Shown here one piece after another: positions 1 through 13,210 of a DNA stretch of 64,000 nt. This DNA comes from Phyto melanocephala (lineage: Eukaryota > Arthropoda > Insecta > Diptera > Rhinophoridae). The stretch lies in contig OW799234.1 of assembly GCA_941918925.1 (NCBI GenBank), positions 83,898,497 to 83,962,496 on the forward strand. Direction: 5' to 3'. Position 1 is the first letter of the stretch. Every line of letters begins with the position of its first letter. Below the pieces are notes generated by a model that ran no database searches, was not told where the DNA came from, and saw only the letters and a list, made by a program, of their open reading frames with translations. The translations under genes and the position numbers were made by a program.

Positions 1-940
1 AAGTAAAATTACAGTTTAGGTTTCTTTTATTGAACAGCTGTCAAAACTAAGGTAAACTAGCAATGCAAATTAAACACAAATAAGAAAAAAAGAGCAAAAA
101 TCTTTGGGGGACTTACATAAAAAAATTAATGAAAATTCAAATACTACCAAGGATTGACAGTTTAAGAAATGGAAATATTCAATTAACTGCCTCTTTTAAA
201 ACTGTTAAATACTGACAATTTCTTAATTATATTTTTTGTTTTGCTTCCAGCAAATTCCTTACCCCTTTTACCGTAACATTTAATCATCAATTCAACTGTC
301 TAAATGCATACATCACTGTCATTATAAATAATTAATTACGTTTGTGCTTTTCAATCAATGTTATTACCTTTTTTTGTTTATGCAAAATCTACAAAGAAAA
401 AACTGTTTAATTATTATTTAGTACACAAGTTTTTAGAAAACTTTTATACATATTAAATTATAATTGAATTTATAGTTTAATATTTTTTTTTATAGTTTTA
501 TAAACAAAATAGCAAAAACAAATTTCCATCAATAATAACTCCAGGGAGATGAATTATTAAAGCAAAATAAAAAGTAAACGCATAACTTATTATTTATTTA
601 GTATTATTTTTTTTTTTTTTTAGTTTTAAGTCTTTGTGTTAATAAACGAATTATTAAACTATTACATCGTGTATTGAAATTAGGGTTCAAAAATGTTTAT
701 GTAAAATATTAAGATTCCTGATATTTCTCATGTATGAGATTTCTGAAATTTTTTTTTAGTTTTTTACTCACATAAGCGACCACCTAAAACTAACTGTTTC
801 ATAACACCCATAAATGTGTGTATACTAGCATTTAAACTGCTACTTCGATAGCAGCTCTTACTATTTATTGAATATTCAAGTTATATTAATAATTATCAAA
901 TATTTTTTGTTCAATTTATGAAAATTTGTATCTCTGATTC
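1..940. other. AT-rich spacer
   Basis: No gene, tRNA or recognisable repeat was seen apart from A/T homopolymers. Confidence 0.6.
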
Positions 941-992
941 AATTTACTTAGAAAAATAAAAAGTAGAGTAAGGATATATCGGGCATATATTT

Positions 993-1330
993 CCTGATCT
1001 GGAATCAAAAGTCCTTGATTGTACAATCCTACATTCATAAACGTAGAAAATACGAAAAGTAGCACAAAAATTCAAAAAAGTACCTTTTTGGTCGACCATA
1101 ATATTTTCGGTCTCACCTTGTATCAATACCCACTAATTTTAAAATTCTAGCTTCGGAACCGTAGAATGTATAAAAAGTACCATAAAAATTCAAAAAAGTA
1201 CCTTTTTGGTCACCCATAACATTTTTAGTCTTACCTGGAATCAATAGTCCTTTATTTTACAATTCTACCTTTATAAACGTAGAAAATACAAAAAGTACCA
1301 TAGAAATGCGAAAAAGTACATTTTTGGTCC
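993..1330. repeat. Three-unit tandem repeat, about 120 bp
   Basis: The phrase ATTCAAAAAAGTACCTTTTT, then GGTC, recurs near 1070, 1187 and 1302, preceded each time by a GTAGAA-TA-AAAAGTA block. The region 1560-2110 continues with AAAAAGTACCA and TTTTACCC phrases and may be one repeat. Confidence 0.6.
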
Positions 1331-2149
1331 AAGTTCCAAATTTTAGGTTTAAAATGTTCATATATTTTTGTAACAAAATATTTAAATAGACATGATTTAA
1401 AGTCAGTAAATCTACTCTTTTTTGCAGAACAGTAATTATGTTCTAAAAAGTGCCAAACTGTTTTCCCGATTTTTTCTCTTTCTACCCTGTTATGAATATG
1501 TTTCATTTTTTACAAAATTACATTGTTTTTTATGTCTGGTGAATCTCAATTAAAAATTTTGTGAAAATTGTGCGTCCAATTAGGAATTTCCGGAATTTTC
1601 CCCTTTTTGGTGCCTTTTTTGTCCCCACAAAAGTTTCCAAAAATTTCTCCTAAATATTTGTCCATATTCTATTAGGAAATAGTAATTATCAAATTTTGTC
1701 CCACTGAGTAATATTAGAAAAGTTTCTTTTATAAAAAGTACCAAAAAAAGGGACAATTTTTACCCTATATACATATGAATTTGAAAAAAATGCCAAATTC
1801 CTATTAATATTTTTTTGCGGATTACTTAAAACAGTTTAAACCTTTTTCCTAGCTTTATGTATTTGGAAGTTACACAGGGTACCAAAAAAGTACCAAATTA
1901 CAGTTTTTACCCGTTTTTTTCCCTTAGGGTTTGAAAATTCAAAAAAGGTCAGACACCTGTCAGCTTATTTTTAGTGCAAATTACAATAGTTTTTGAATTT
2001 AATTTGTGTCATGTTTATTAAGCAGATATAAGATTACCGATTTTACCCGTTTTACCCTGTTTTACCCCTTTAAAGTACGAATTTCCAAAAATCCCTTCTT
2101 AGTGGAGCTATACATTGAAACAGGAATCGATTGTCCTGTGCGATGATGA

Positions 2150-2200
2150 ATCAGTCAGTCCGTCAGTCAGTCAGTCATTCAGTCAGTCAGTCAGTCAGTC
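2150..2200. repeat. CAGT microsatellite
   Basis: Imperfect (CAGT)n run. The open frame across it is an artefact of the repeat. Confidence 0.9.
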
Positions 2201-2372
2201 ACGTTACTCTTTTATATATATAGATGTTTCTAGGTTTGTTTTCTGTTGCTCACAACATGAACTAGAGAAACTAAATGAAAAAAATTTAAACGTGTATAAG
2301 AGAAAAAAGATTACTTTTGCTGATTAATCAATTCTCACTTAGATTCTGTTTCCCGTTTTTGTGGTCTTTGTT

Positions 2373-2900
2373 ATACGACACTGTAAATTGTAATTTCCGA
2401 CCCAAAAAATTTTTTTTATTTTTTTTTTACATTTTTTTAAAGCTTATGAATAGGAGAGTAGATTAAACGTTATTCGGTTGCCCGTCAGTCCGTGTGCATG
2501 TTGAAATCTACTTTTTAAAGCCCATCAACATCACCAAGACTCCTAAGGTATCAAAATATCAGAAATATTTGGGAGTAGATCGGTATTGAAAATAACCATA
2601 ACCGGCATATAACTTTGTAAGATATGAGCAAATAAACACGACTTCCTTTGTTTTTTCGCTTATTTTTACCACAAAATTTAAAATTTTTCAGCCCTATGAT
2701 AATTTATAGACACGGCAGTTACTATCTGTAGATTTGGTATGTCTTTGGAGATATTTTTAAAAAAAATTTTGGACCAATTGGTCTTAAAACGGCAAAGTTA
2801 TAGGCTAAAATTATTTTAAAATATATATATTTTTAAATTTGACAACTTACATTGGTAGGTAGGAAAGCGGGTGCATGAAGCAAACACTCAATATACATAC
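2373..2900 (+). mobile_element. Family A, partial diverged copy
   Basis: The phrase AAGCTTATGAATAGGAGAGT, then GTCAGTCCGTGTGCATGTTGAAAT, then TATCAGAAATATTTGGGAGTAG, matches the body of the complete copy at 15.2 kb. The 3-prime hairpin end is absent. Confidence 0.65.
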
Positions 2901-2950
2901 ATATATATTACTCCCGAAAGGAAGTGAAAATTATTTTTTAACAAAAACTA

Positions 2951-3448
2951 AAAAAAACTAAAGGATTTTCCCCATTTGTCACTCATGAAAAGTGCTCAGA
3001 ATTGAAATTTTCATTCATATGATGAAAAATAAAAAAACTTCTTATTTTCTCATTTGGCATTTTGTTTAGCAACGAAAGAAAACAAACCATCTCGTACATG
3101 AAATCACACATGCATGTATGGGTGTAAAAAAATGGAAAATAGGCACAACACATACATGATTGAGTACTGAGTGAGCATTTCGAGCATTTTCTGCTGTAAA
3201 AAAAAACTAAAAGATTTTTTTCATTTGTCACTCATGAAAAGTGCTCAAAATTGAAATTTTCATTCATGTAATGAAAAATAAAAAAACTTTTTGTTTTCTC
3301 ATTTGGCATTTTGTTTTGCAATGAAAAAAAGAAAGAAACCATCTCATACGTGAAATCACAAACCACACATGCATGTATGGGGGTAAAAAAATAGAAAAAC
3401 GCACAGCACATACATGATTGAGAAATTAGTGAGCATTTCGATACTCTG
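2951..3448. repeat. 249-bp tandem duplication
   Basis: Two consecutive units. CATTTGTCACTCATGAAAAG at 2973 recurs at 3222, and the match continues through GCATGTATGGG and ATACATGATTGAG. Units differ by small changes. No coding potential. Confidence 0.8.
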
Positions 3449-6150
3449 ACTAAAATAATTCTTAAATTAAGAAAACTTAAAAAGTCTGTAAATAGTTTTA
3501 AAGTTTTTATCTAAATTTTTATCTACTAACCAAACTTTTACTTTTATGCTTTCATTTAAAGGTAGTTCTTTTAGTTAGTCACAATGTCTATAATATTCAA
3601 TAATTCAATTACAACATTTGTAGCAATTTTAAACTATTTTTTATGTCTTATTCGGTTCCCAAATGATCCATATTCGTAAATGGCAAACCTTTCACTAAAC
3701 AAATGACTCTTCAGATACGAGATATCATTATACCAAAAAGTAAAGTTTATGCTTTCGTGATCTCGAATTCTGGTTGAAAATCTTATGCTGGGATGCTAGG
3801 CTCTTATAAAACTTCCAACTATTAAAAGCAGCAGACTAATGTTAAGTGCAGTATTTATTTGAAAATCATTAAATGGAAAAGCACTTAAAATTCCTATACC
3901 AAAAATTTATTAATTATTCTACAAATTATGGAAATTTTGATCCTTTACGTAGAATATTAAAAAAAAATTTAAACATTTGTTTGTCTACATTGACTTTAAT
4001 ATAAAAATCTCAACGAAGTAAAGAGCGATATTAATTTACTTCTTAGCTTTGTATCTTCTGCATTAAATTGTGTTTTCTTCAAACTTGAACTAGTGTAAGC
4101 TTAAAACATTTTTGTCACGATTTATTATTATACGTATTGTACGTCTGTAAGGAATAAAAGTGAAATAGCTAACGTCCCTGCAAGACCGGCAATTTTTAAA
4201 CCACACAATGATTAACCCTTTACTAACGTGATTAAGTGTTACGCAAATGTAATAATGTTATCAGCCGTTAAAAACTCATTTCGATACTCTGCCTAAAGGA
4301 TTTGTCATACATCATGTAAAATGCAAACTTTAATATTAAAAACATTTATTTATTCATACACACATTTGCAAAACAAATGTATGTATGTGTTACAGAATAT
4401 TCTCACACACTCACGAATACCGAAAATGTTTGCAAAAAGACAGCTTGCAATAACAATTTGTACCCTTCAAAAAAACGGCTTAACCGAATTCATTGATCCA
4501 TTTTTATTAATTTATACATTTGCTCTCCATCCAAATAACTGTCAAAAAAAACTGTCAAATAAAAAAAAGAAAAACCAATATTCCTCAAAGGAATAAAATA
4601 ATAAAATTTGAATGTTCAGTAGCAGAGCCCCGTATGCATGTGTGCTTTTGGAATAAAAAAAATAACTTTGAAACTGATATCTCAATACTTTTTTTGACTA
4701 TATTGTTTGTAATGTGTAAATATGTATGTATGTTTGTACACCGGTCTACCCAAATGAATGATTGTGTAAGTTACTGAACTGAAGTTGATACGTATTTCGT
4801 TTGAAGTTTTTTAAATAACATAACTCTTCCAACAATGTATGTATGTATGTAGGTATGCATGTATGTATATTAAAATGAATGTTTGTTTGTCCTCTCAGCG
4901 TTCATAAGCGCTCGATCAGATTGTGATGAAGGGAGTACGCCAACAAATCCCTATAGCCCGAAAAATTGGAAAGTTCCAAGCCCATGGATGATAACTTTTT
5001 TTAAACTAATCGATTTTCAGCAAACTTTGTCACATAGAGTTCCAGTTAAGGCATATTCATACAGGTATATACAACGGCGAATTGATACAAAAAAGCAACT
5101 TCTGAGTAAATGTTTTATGTTAAGGTCAATTCGTATATCAGGGATGGATAACATATAATAACATTTTATTAAAAAAAGGATATAAATTTTTGAAACAGCA
5201 ACAAATATACATAAATTTGGTACATTTATTATCAAATCAGTACACTTAAGTTATTTGTTTAATACCGAAGCTAAAATCACATTTTTCTTCCCTGCATTAA
5301 TAAATACAATCAAAGCGAATTCAGCCAATTTTGCAAATATTTTCCCCATCAGCTGGGCTTATACCTGTATGAATTCTCCTTGGTTCCAGTGACAGTATAA
5401 TTTTTGTTAGTGGGCAATGTCTCGAAAATTCAAATACTATTTTTAAAAAAAATTGTTGCACACAAATCAAGTTTACGTAGCAATTCAACGTTATTAAAAA
5501 AAATAAAGAAAATACCACGGCCACAATACTATAAACACAAATGACAACATTGATCTGAAAATAAACTCAAAATGAGACGCCATTTGTTGTTGCCTAGAAA
5601 CAATAACAAAACGCCTCCATATGATTATTTAGTGGTAGTAGTGCCGTGCAGAGCCTTGCTATTGTATGTGGTTGGAGTCTGTACTGAATTTTTCGTCGGC
5701 TTAATATGCAAACCTGCTAACTCCGTTTCAGCAAATTTTACAGGAGGGCCAAAAAACTTCTTATAGTTCATATTTGTAGCTTAAGAGGGAGAATCAAAAA
5801 TATAGTTGGTTTATTTTATGGTATTCTTGATGTATGACTACAATCTACAAAAAAACCAAAACCAAAAAAAAACAAATTGGAGTTAGTAATAAACACTGAA
5901 CTAATAATGTACTGGACTTAGCAGTTTTTATTACAAAAATTTTTCTGTGAGAGGACTTAGCACTTTTTTTTTTTGTCAAATCATTTTACAAACTTCAAGA
6001 CTTAAATTTAAGAAAAACTACAAGCTAGTCAACAAGGTATATCTTTATCTACCACACGGCATCAAAATTTCAATTTACTTAAAAAGTGGATTTAGCCGGT
6101 TTTCATATTAAGCCGATGATTTGTCATCTGGCTCTCAACCAAAAATATTT
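3449..6150. other. Spacer with short repeats
   Basis: Mostly AT-rich, without recognised genes except the minus-strand patch at 5.6 kb. GTAT microsatellite at 4835-4868. Direct repeats CATTTCGATACTCTG lie at 3434 and 4277. A TGTTTGTTTGTCC-headed repeat starts near 4880. Confidence 0.5.
5625..5771 (-). other. 48-residue minus-strand ORF, unidentified
   Basis: ATG at 5771 gives MNYKKFFGPPVKFAETELAG, a hydrophilic middle and a Thr/Lys end, then TAA. Codon use and composition look coding-like. Downstream on the same strand, after a TTTATTTTCAG acceptor-like site (5554), a frame encodes a membrane-helix-like stretch (IVAVVFSLFFLITL). A connection by splicing was not shown. Confidence 0.2.
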
Positions 6151-6173
6151 ATGGAAATTTTTTGCCTCTGTTT

Positions 6174-6237
6174 GGATTCCCATCTGCGTTACTTCCGTTT
6201 AGTAGTTTAACGCTTTAACCACTACACCACGCCACCA
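6174..6237 (-). other. tRNA-like segment (possible SINE head)
   Basis: On the minus strand TGGCGTGGTGTAGTGGTTAA resembles a tRNA 5-prime half with an A-box-like TGTAGTGGTTAAAGCG. It is followed 40 bp on by GGGAATCC, a weak B box. It does not fold as a full tRNA with paired acceptor ends. A tRNA-derived SINE or a tRNA relic is possible. Confidence 0.3.
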
Positions 6238-6352
6238 ATACATACAAATAGCTCTAATTTAATATCATATCAAATATAAGGACCGTATATTGTATCCACA
6301 GTAATGCAGCAGGCTTATCGTAAATAAAAACTTTGTCGTGGCGGAACATAAT

Positions 6353-6471
6353 CGCCTGTGTTCTGTGAAATTAAATCACTCGGAATTTCCATGAAATTGT
6401 TGTAATAAACAATAACACTACAATGGCAATTCCGAGTGATTTAATTTCACTCGGAATGCAGAACACAGGCG
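6353..6471. repeat. Small foldback
   Basis: Arms CGCCTGTGTTCTG...TGAAATTAAATCACTCGG and its complement surround a loop of about 40 bp. The right arm carries an extra CATTCCGAG-like 9 bp relative to the left. It is probably a MITE. Confidence 0.7.
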
Positions 6472-6479
6472 AATATTTA

Positions 6480-8170
6480 GAAAATTCGTAATTACATCCT
6501 GGTAATTTACATTGAATTTTTTCCAGGAATCAAAAATTGTTTCAAATAAATATAGGTATCAAGAAGAAAGAAATACTTTTACTTTTTATAATCTGTAAAC
6601 CAACAACACAAGTCTCTCTAACATTGGATCATATTTTTCCGGTATATTTTTTTCGATTAAATAAAGCAATTAAAACAAGTGCATGTACTACCACATTTGG
6701 ATATAATATGCCTCTCACGTAACCAACTGTAGGTGCCGTTGGTGTCGGCAAACCACCTGACAAACCCCATGAAAACCCTAAAAATATTGAGCAACCAAAA
6801 ATTTTTTTTATTTTACGTAGCCTTGCAATGAGTGCCGGGTACAGCAAATATTCTATATAGAAATAAATACAGGAAAATAAAATCCATTTCACTATGTTAT
6901 TTGAATACATAAAAATCTTATTTTATATTATTTCGCATTGCTTGGTATTTCCTACTGTTATTTCTTACCATTTTTGACATGATGATTTCTGTTTCAACTT
7001 TATAGTCATACATTTACTTTTGGTCTCTTAAACTTTACCATTTTCGTTTTTCACACAGAACTTTTCTGGTTTGTTTATTTTCCGGACGTATATTTTTATT
7101 TCATTTAATTTTTTTTTCTTTTCTTTTCTTGACTTTATTTTCCGTTTTGTTGATATAAAACATTGCCATTGGCAATGCGGATGGAGTTTTAATGGTTTTC
7201 TAATGACTTCGCTGCTACATAAAAAAGTATACGGTAGTAATGAAATTGATGAAAACAAAACGAAAAAGAGAAAATTGTAAAACGGTCTATTTGGAATAAG
7301 TGCTTGTAGAAGCAAAAAAATAAAAATAAATAAATATAGACAATAAACTAAATTTATGGTAATAAATATGATTTAGTCAAAATACGTTAAGGAGATAAAT
7401 AAATATCAGTTTTTGGTATTTGAATAAAATTTATAAACGAATCGGCCTAAAATAAGTTATAAAGTTATGAAGAAGTCACATTTATCACACTACGCTAAAT
7501 TCAATTATTAAAGAAATTGATTTGCCAATTAACAAGAAAAATATGCAGCATCTACACACTACCTTAACTTTTTTTGTTTAATTAAAAAGAAGCAAAGAAT
7601 TGTATTCAACAAATGCTTTATTATTTCATTTTCTCATTAATGCATACAACAACAAACTAACAAAAACTACATTAAATTGAGCATCATATTAGCAGTGTAC
7701 GCGTCTCGTATAAAAATCATCTCGTTCATTAAAATGAACGAATGGATGAATAAAACGTTGTCTGCAATAACAACAACAACAACAAAAATAACAAACAAGA
7801 AAAAATGTGTATAAAATTAGACCCTAAAGAGTAATTAAAACAAGTATACCTTTGTGTACAATACGAATGAGTCTGTACAAATATGTATGTCTAAGTGTGC
7901 AAAAAAAAGTAAGAGTGAGCTTTCCAGAGGACTTCCAAGGGTTTCCCTGCCAGCCTGAAAAATAAACATAAATACAAGACTGCTATCAACTCAAAATATC
8001 TGCAGTTTATAAGTGAGCTCCTGCCACGGTTTTAAATTACTTCTATTACGCTTAATATGATATTTGATTGAACATTTCTACCTCTAAAAGTAATAATATA
8101 AATAGTTTCTAATTAAAAAAAACTTGTATCGAAAAATTTTAATATTCACCAGGCAAGGCATTTTAATATT
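6480..8170. other. Spacer
   Basis: No confident feature. All three minus-strand frames are open near 6690-6800 (one includes GLPTPTAPTVGYVRGILYPN), without family similarity I can name. Confidence 0.5.
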
Positions 8171-8172
8171 TT

Positions 8173-8470
8173 TATACCCGCCACCAAAAAAATTGTGGGG
8201 TAATATTAATTTTATCATTCCGTTTGTAACACATCAAAATATCCATTTTAGACCCCATAAAGTGTATCTTTTTTGAATAAAGGTTTAATTTGATGACGAT
8301 TTAGCTATATCCCTCCGTCTGTATGTCTGTCTGTCCGTCCATCTGTTGAAAGCATAATAGAGGTCGGACCGAAAAAACTAGGGGGCTCAAATTTCGCAAG
8401 AATATTTCTTATACACAAGGTTTGCTTGGTATTGAAAATGGGCTAAAAATTTTTGGCCAAATATATTTGT
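8173..8470 (+). mobile_element. Family B, 5-prime fragment
   Basis: It opens TATACCCGCCACCAAAA, then ATTCCGTTTGTAACACATC, a (GTCY)n tract (GTCTGTCTGTCCGTCC), GAAAGCATAATAGAGGTCGGACCG, and breaks off soon after AAAATGGGCTAAA. Confidence 0.75.
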
Positions 8471-8532
8471 GTTTCTTTAACTTTATGTTTTATATCACAT
8501 ATATTTTTATATTATGCAAGTTTTCCGTCTGT

Positions 8533-8562
8533 ATCTATCTATCTATCTATCTATCTATCTGC

Positions 8563-8600
<38 letters not shown>

Positions 8601-8629
8601 CTCTATCTATCTATCTATCTATCTATCTA
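8533..8629. repeat. TATC microsatellite
   Basis: About 24 units of TATC with two single-unit changes (GCC and CTC), adjoining Helitron-like element D. Confidence 0.95.
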
Positions 8630-9237
8630 AATATATAAAAGAGAAAATCTGTCTGTGTGTTAGCTATAGACTCCGAAACTGTTAAACCGATCAGACTCAA
8701 ACTTTGGCAAATTGTTGTACATAGGAGGAGTGTTTGTGGGTGGAAAAAAGTGGGCAGGGCCGCGCCCATAAAAATTAGGTATAATATTTAGCTACTTGCA
8801 CTTGACCGATCTTTCTGAAACTTTGCACACATATTGAGCTGTCATGACTATATAATTTTGTGAATTGAAAAGTGAACGGGGCCACGCCCATAAAAAAGTT
8901 ATAATTTCGTGGTACTATCACTGGACCGATTTTTCTGAAACTTTGCACACATATTGAGCTGTCATGACTATAAAATTTCGTGATAAGAAAAGTGGGCGGG
9001 GCCACGCCCATAAAAAAGATATAATTTTGAGGTACTTGCACTGGACCGATTTTTCTGAAACTTTGCACATATTGAGCTGTCATGACTATATTATTTCGTG
9101 ATTAGAAAAGTGGGCAGTGCCACGCCCATAAGAAATAAGTTATCATTCTTAGCATTTTGCACTTGATATTCAATTAAAATTCAGAATGCTCTTTTATTTA
9201 TTAAGGGGTGTAGCAACGCTTGCCGATTTTTTCTAGT
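8630..9237 (+). mobile_element. Helitron-like element D, copy 1
   Basis: It begins next to the TATC tract with GAAAATCTGTCTGTGTGTTAGC. Four diverged units of about 120 bp follow (GGCCACGCCCATAAAAAAG, then CTGAAACTTTGCACAC, TGAGCTGTCATGAC). It ends AGCAACGCTTGCCGATTTTTTCTAGT. A CTAG-type end and a 5-prime microsatellite are typical of Helitron-related nonautonomous repeats; the class is inferred. Confidence 0.6.
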
Positions 9238-9647
9238 AATTAATAAAAAACAAATTTTTTTATAAATTTCACTGTTTACTGTTTTTATTATTGTGTATGT
9301 ACTTTGGTACATAAGCAAAAGTTTTTGTTTACAAACTTTACACACAAATACCAACGAATACTAAACGAATGATGCGAATGTTTTCAGTTCTTTCATATGA
9401 CATCATCACAAAAAGAGATTGTGCAAGAGATATTAGTATGCAAAACTCAATACACATTTTTTTATTATCAATCAAAGGAAATACAAAAGCAATGAGTTTG
9501 TCAATAGACAGCAAACGCGAATGGTTTCATTCTGTTCTCTGATATGAACACTGTTGCTTATTTTGGTCAATATACGTATACGTATTATTAATTTTTATTT
9601 ATTACGTATACGTAGTGTAGATTGTTGACGAATAGCTGAAAAAAAAA

Positions 9648-10397
9648 CAAGTAAGAGTGCTATATTCGGACATGCCGAATCTTAAATACCCTTCACAACG
9701 TGTAGTCACGCAATAACAAAACTTTGTACCACCATTCATCTCATATAAAATACGTACGTACTTATAAAAAACATACATACTATGTATATAAAAAAATCCC
9801 ATTGTAAAATTATAAATTTACGTATGTGCGTTAAAAAATATAAAAAAAAATTTTTTAAAAAATTTAAAAAATATAACGAAAAAAAAGGTATAAAAAAATT
9901 TTTTTAAAATATAACTAATAAATATAAAATAAAAAATAAAAAGCAATTAAAAAAATTTTAAAAAAATTTAAAAAAAAATATTAAAAAAAAATTAAAAAAA
10001 CATAATAAAAATATAAATAATATATAAAATAAAAAAATAATTTAAAAAAAATTTTTTGGGCTCAGCTGGGGTTCGATGCCACGACGAGGTGGCCGTGGGT
10101 TTTTGCTCATATCTCAGTTGTTTATGTACCGATGTTTCTTATTTTCAATACCGATCTAAATATTTCCGATATTTTAATACCTCACCCGGATCCAAGCGAT
10201 GTCGGGGGGCTTTAAAAAGTTGATTTCAACATACACACGGACAGATACAGAAGGACAGACTGACAGAGATTAATCGACTTCCCTATTCATAAGCTTTCAG
10301 AAAATATATACTTTATGGGGTCGGAAATGAAAATTGTAGAAATTTCACACGGAATGACAAACCTATATATACCCATTTTTACTGTGTGAAGGGTATA
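9648..10397 (-). mobile_element. Family A (mini-me/DINE-1-like) copy 1
   Basis: Minus orientation. In element sense it starts with TATACCCTTCACAC...GGGTATA, continues with a CCCCATAAAGTATATATTTTCTGAAAGC block, a (GTCY)-like tract and a T-rich centre, and ends ATTCGGCATGTCCGAATATAGC...CTTACTTG. This is the layout of nonautonomous dipteran mini-me/DINE-1 repeats, thought to be mobilised by Helitron-like proteins. Confidence 0.8.
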
Positions 10398-10399
10398 AT

Positions 10400-11600
10400 A
10401 ATAAGGATTATTATTAGGTTATACTTTTTGTACATGTACATTGTACATAAATAGCGATGGATTAATATAAAAACGGGCGTATCTCTTTTTAATCACGTTT
10501 TTAATGTTTCTTGGTAGTAAATATACAAACAAAGCACCTTTAGTTAGCTATGGCTTAAAATAACGGATTTAGACATGCGCACTTTTTATATTAAACCATC
10601 GATATGTTCATAAATGCTTTTTTTTAATTTTAGATATTCAATAAGTTATGTACGGTACCGTGCAATTTTATACAAGAATATACTCTTTATTTGCTATTTA
10701 GTATGAGTATGGCAACATCTATTTCTTAAAAAATTATTTAAGATAATTTTTTTGTGATGTGTGCAAAGTGAAACGTTTGCGCAAAAAAACAAAAATTAAT
10801 GACTTTAGCTTAATAATTTGGTAAATAATGTCAAATAAAAAAAACTTGATCAATTAAGCAGATGACTGCTCTGAAAAACTTTATGTTAAAGGTCAAAAAA
10901 GATCCACATCTAATTAAACTACAAAACAAATAGCCATAAAATTCCAAATAAAAGTTTAATTAAGTTCAAGTTCCGAAATCAATAAGATTTTAATACATCA
11001 TTAAAACTTTGCGCCGCCGATAACAAAAAAATAAAAGACACTTTTAAAGCAAACTTCCGTTACCCAAATTCACATAATTGCGAAAAAAAAATCGCAGCAA
11101 TTTACAATAATTTCAAATCACTGGTGAGTTGCCACAAAATTATAATACTTAACTGTTGTGTAAATTTTATGTTCCAGCAAAAAAATTGCATTTTTTATTT
11201 ACAATGGTTTCATCTGTTACAGTGACAATTTTAAATGTCACTATAAATCATATTTATTATGACATTTTTAAAAGTTTTTACAACAACTCATAATGCAGAA
11301 TTGCCGCAACTACAGCTACTTGTGTTTCTACTAAAATATATCAAGTTGAAAAATGGAAAACAAAGTATATATTTTTAATAACATTTTATATACTATACCA
11401 CATGTTCTATTTGAACAAATAAAAATATATGAAAACGGAGCAGATAAATAAGCGCAATAACATAAATATAAACAAGAACAACAACTTATAGACAAACGTA
11501 CATACATAGTTGTGTTAAAAATCATCAATCAACAAAATTGATTATGTCCCTTGACAATGATTTTTCTACATATTTTTATAATGTTTTTGCCATTTCATTT
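10400..11600. other. Spacer
   Basis: AT-rich sequence with no recognised gene or repeat. Confidence 0.5.
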
Positions 11601-11604
11601 ATTA

Positions 11605-13080
11605 TTGCTTAAAAGAACAACCACGAATGCTGTATTCGGTCATGCGAAATCTGATAATACCTTTCACTATCGTGAATATATCGATCGTATGTTACGTTTT
11701 TTTAGAAATCGACTTTTTTTATGCAATTTGGTTCTACATCAATTAATTCATCTGCTGATAAAATATTATAGCGATAACTGTTTTAGTTATGGAGATAACA
11801 CTGTGTACATTTTATCGTATGCAGTAGTGTTTTTTACGTTTTCATTTATTTAAAAATAATAAAACCGCACTCCTGTAAAATTTTGTTTTTGTAACATACG
11901 ATAATTTCGCGCACAGGGGTCGATATTTATAGTGACCACAACTTATCTTAGCCTAGATTTCAGACTTTGGTTTAAAAATGTTGACGCCAGCCATCTTTGA
12001 ATCTTAATTCTCTCACAGTAAACTGTTTTCTAGTAATCAAACCCTTCAATATGGGTACTGAAGGGGTTGTGAAAACAAATATCCCATCTTTTATTTAAGA
12101 CACCATCATGAGTTCCTAATTTTTCATAGTTTTCTATATTTTACTTATTGAGCCCTCTTCATTTGATACCAATATTGTGAGGGTTGAAAAAGGTAAAGTC
12201 GTAATTATCATTTTCGCACCATATAACCGCCATTTTATTTTGAACGCCATCTTTAATTTTCACTTTTTCATAGTTTGTTATATTCTATTGGTCGAGTCCT
12301 TTGGTTTGATACCAATATTGAGGGGGTTGAAGTGGGTACATTTATAGATACTAGTTTTTACCCATTTTACGCCATTTTTGAGTGGCAGCCATCTAGAGTT
12401 TTAATTTTTTTAAAATATATTGTATTTTTCTAGTCTTTCGATTCCCATATTGCTACTCTCTGTTGTCCAGAAGTTGATAAGAATTCGATTTATATTTGTA
12501 AAATTTAGGAAACCCAATGAAGCGTTTGTAGGTTTGTGCTTATATCTCAGTTTCTCAGTTCTCAGTTTCTTATCAATTTGTGAGTTTTTCTCAGTAAGAA
12601 TTTTCGAGACTACAGTTTTTAATTTGATGTTCTTAAAGAGTCCAAAAATTGTTTGGAATCATTAGTATCTTGATAAATTTTTAAAACTTATTTTTCTAGA
12701 AATCATTTTCGTCTATAACTTTATAGATTAGGAACCGGTTTGTCTTATTTTTTTTAGTAGCAAACGTCTCTACAAATTATCCTATGGCTAAAAAATTTTG
12801 ATTTTTATGGTAAAAATATAAAGAAAAAAAACAGAAGCAGACGTATTTATTTACTCATATCTCAGAAAATTATGTTTTGAGTGTGTTTCAATTTATTTCC
12901 GAATATTTTAAAAAGATTCATATTACATACAGACTGTGGTACATGTGGGACTGCTTAAACTTAATTCATCCAGCACGCGGGCAGACGACTCCCCTAGTCA
13001 CCAACTTTCAGAAAACATATATTTTATGGGAAATGAATATTGTAAAAATTACAAACGGAATGACAAACTATATATACCGT
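11605..13080 (-). mobile_element. Family A, diverged long copy
   Basis: Minus orientation, about 1.5 kb. The decayed end hairpin (GTATTCGGTCATGCGAAATC) lies near 11630, and the CAGACGACTCCCC/TTTCAGAAAACATATATTTTATGG block and GACAAACTATATATACC lie near 13000-13080. The middle has A/T-rich repeats of the phrase GCCATCTTTGA also seen near 59.9 kb. Confidence 0.6.
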
Positions 13081-13210
13081 TAGCAACACAGATGAATAGC
13101 ATAAAAACAAAGTAATTGTACTCTTAAAGAAAAACAAAAACCGCAACAATATAAAATGAAAATCAAATCTAAATATTATTCCTTTTTAACCTCTAAAAAA
13201 GATAAAACGT

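Noticed and set aside
2115..2327. Ser-Val-Gln repeat open frame
   Set aside because: Translation of the CAGT microsatellite and a transposon flank.
8422..8685. Open frames across the TATC tract (Tyr-Leu-Ser-Ile repeats)
   Set aside because: Pure microsatellite translation; no stop can occur in the repeat.
8775..9083. 102-residue minus-strand frame with repeated SFRKIGPV
   Set aside because: It reflects the 120-bp satellite of element D, as does the frame at 35354-35665.
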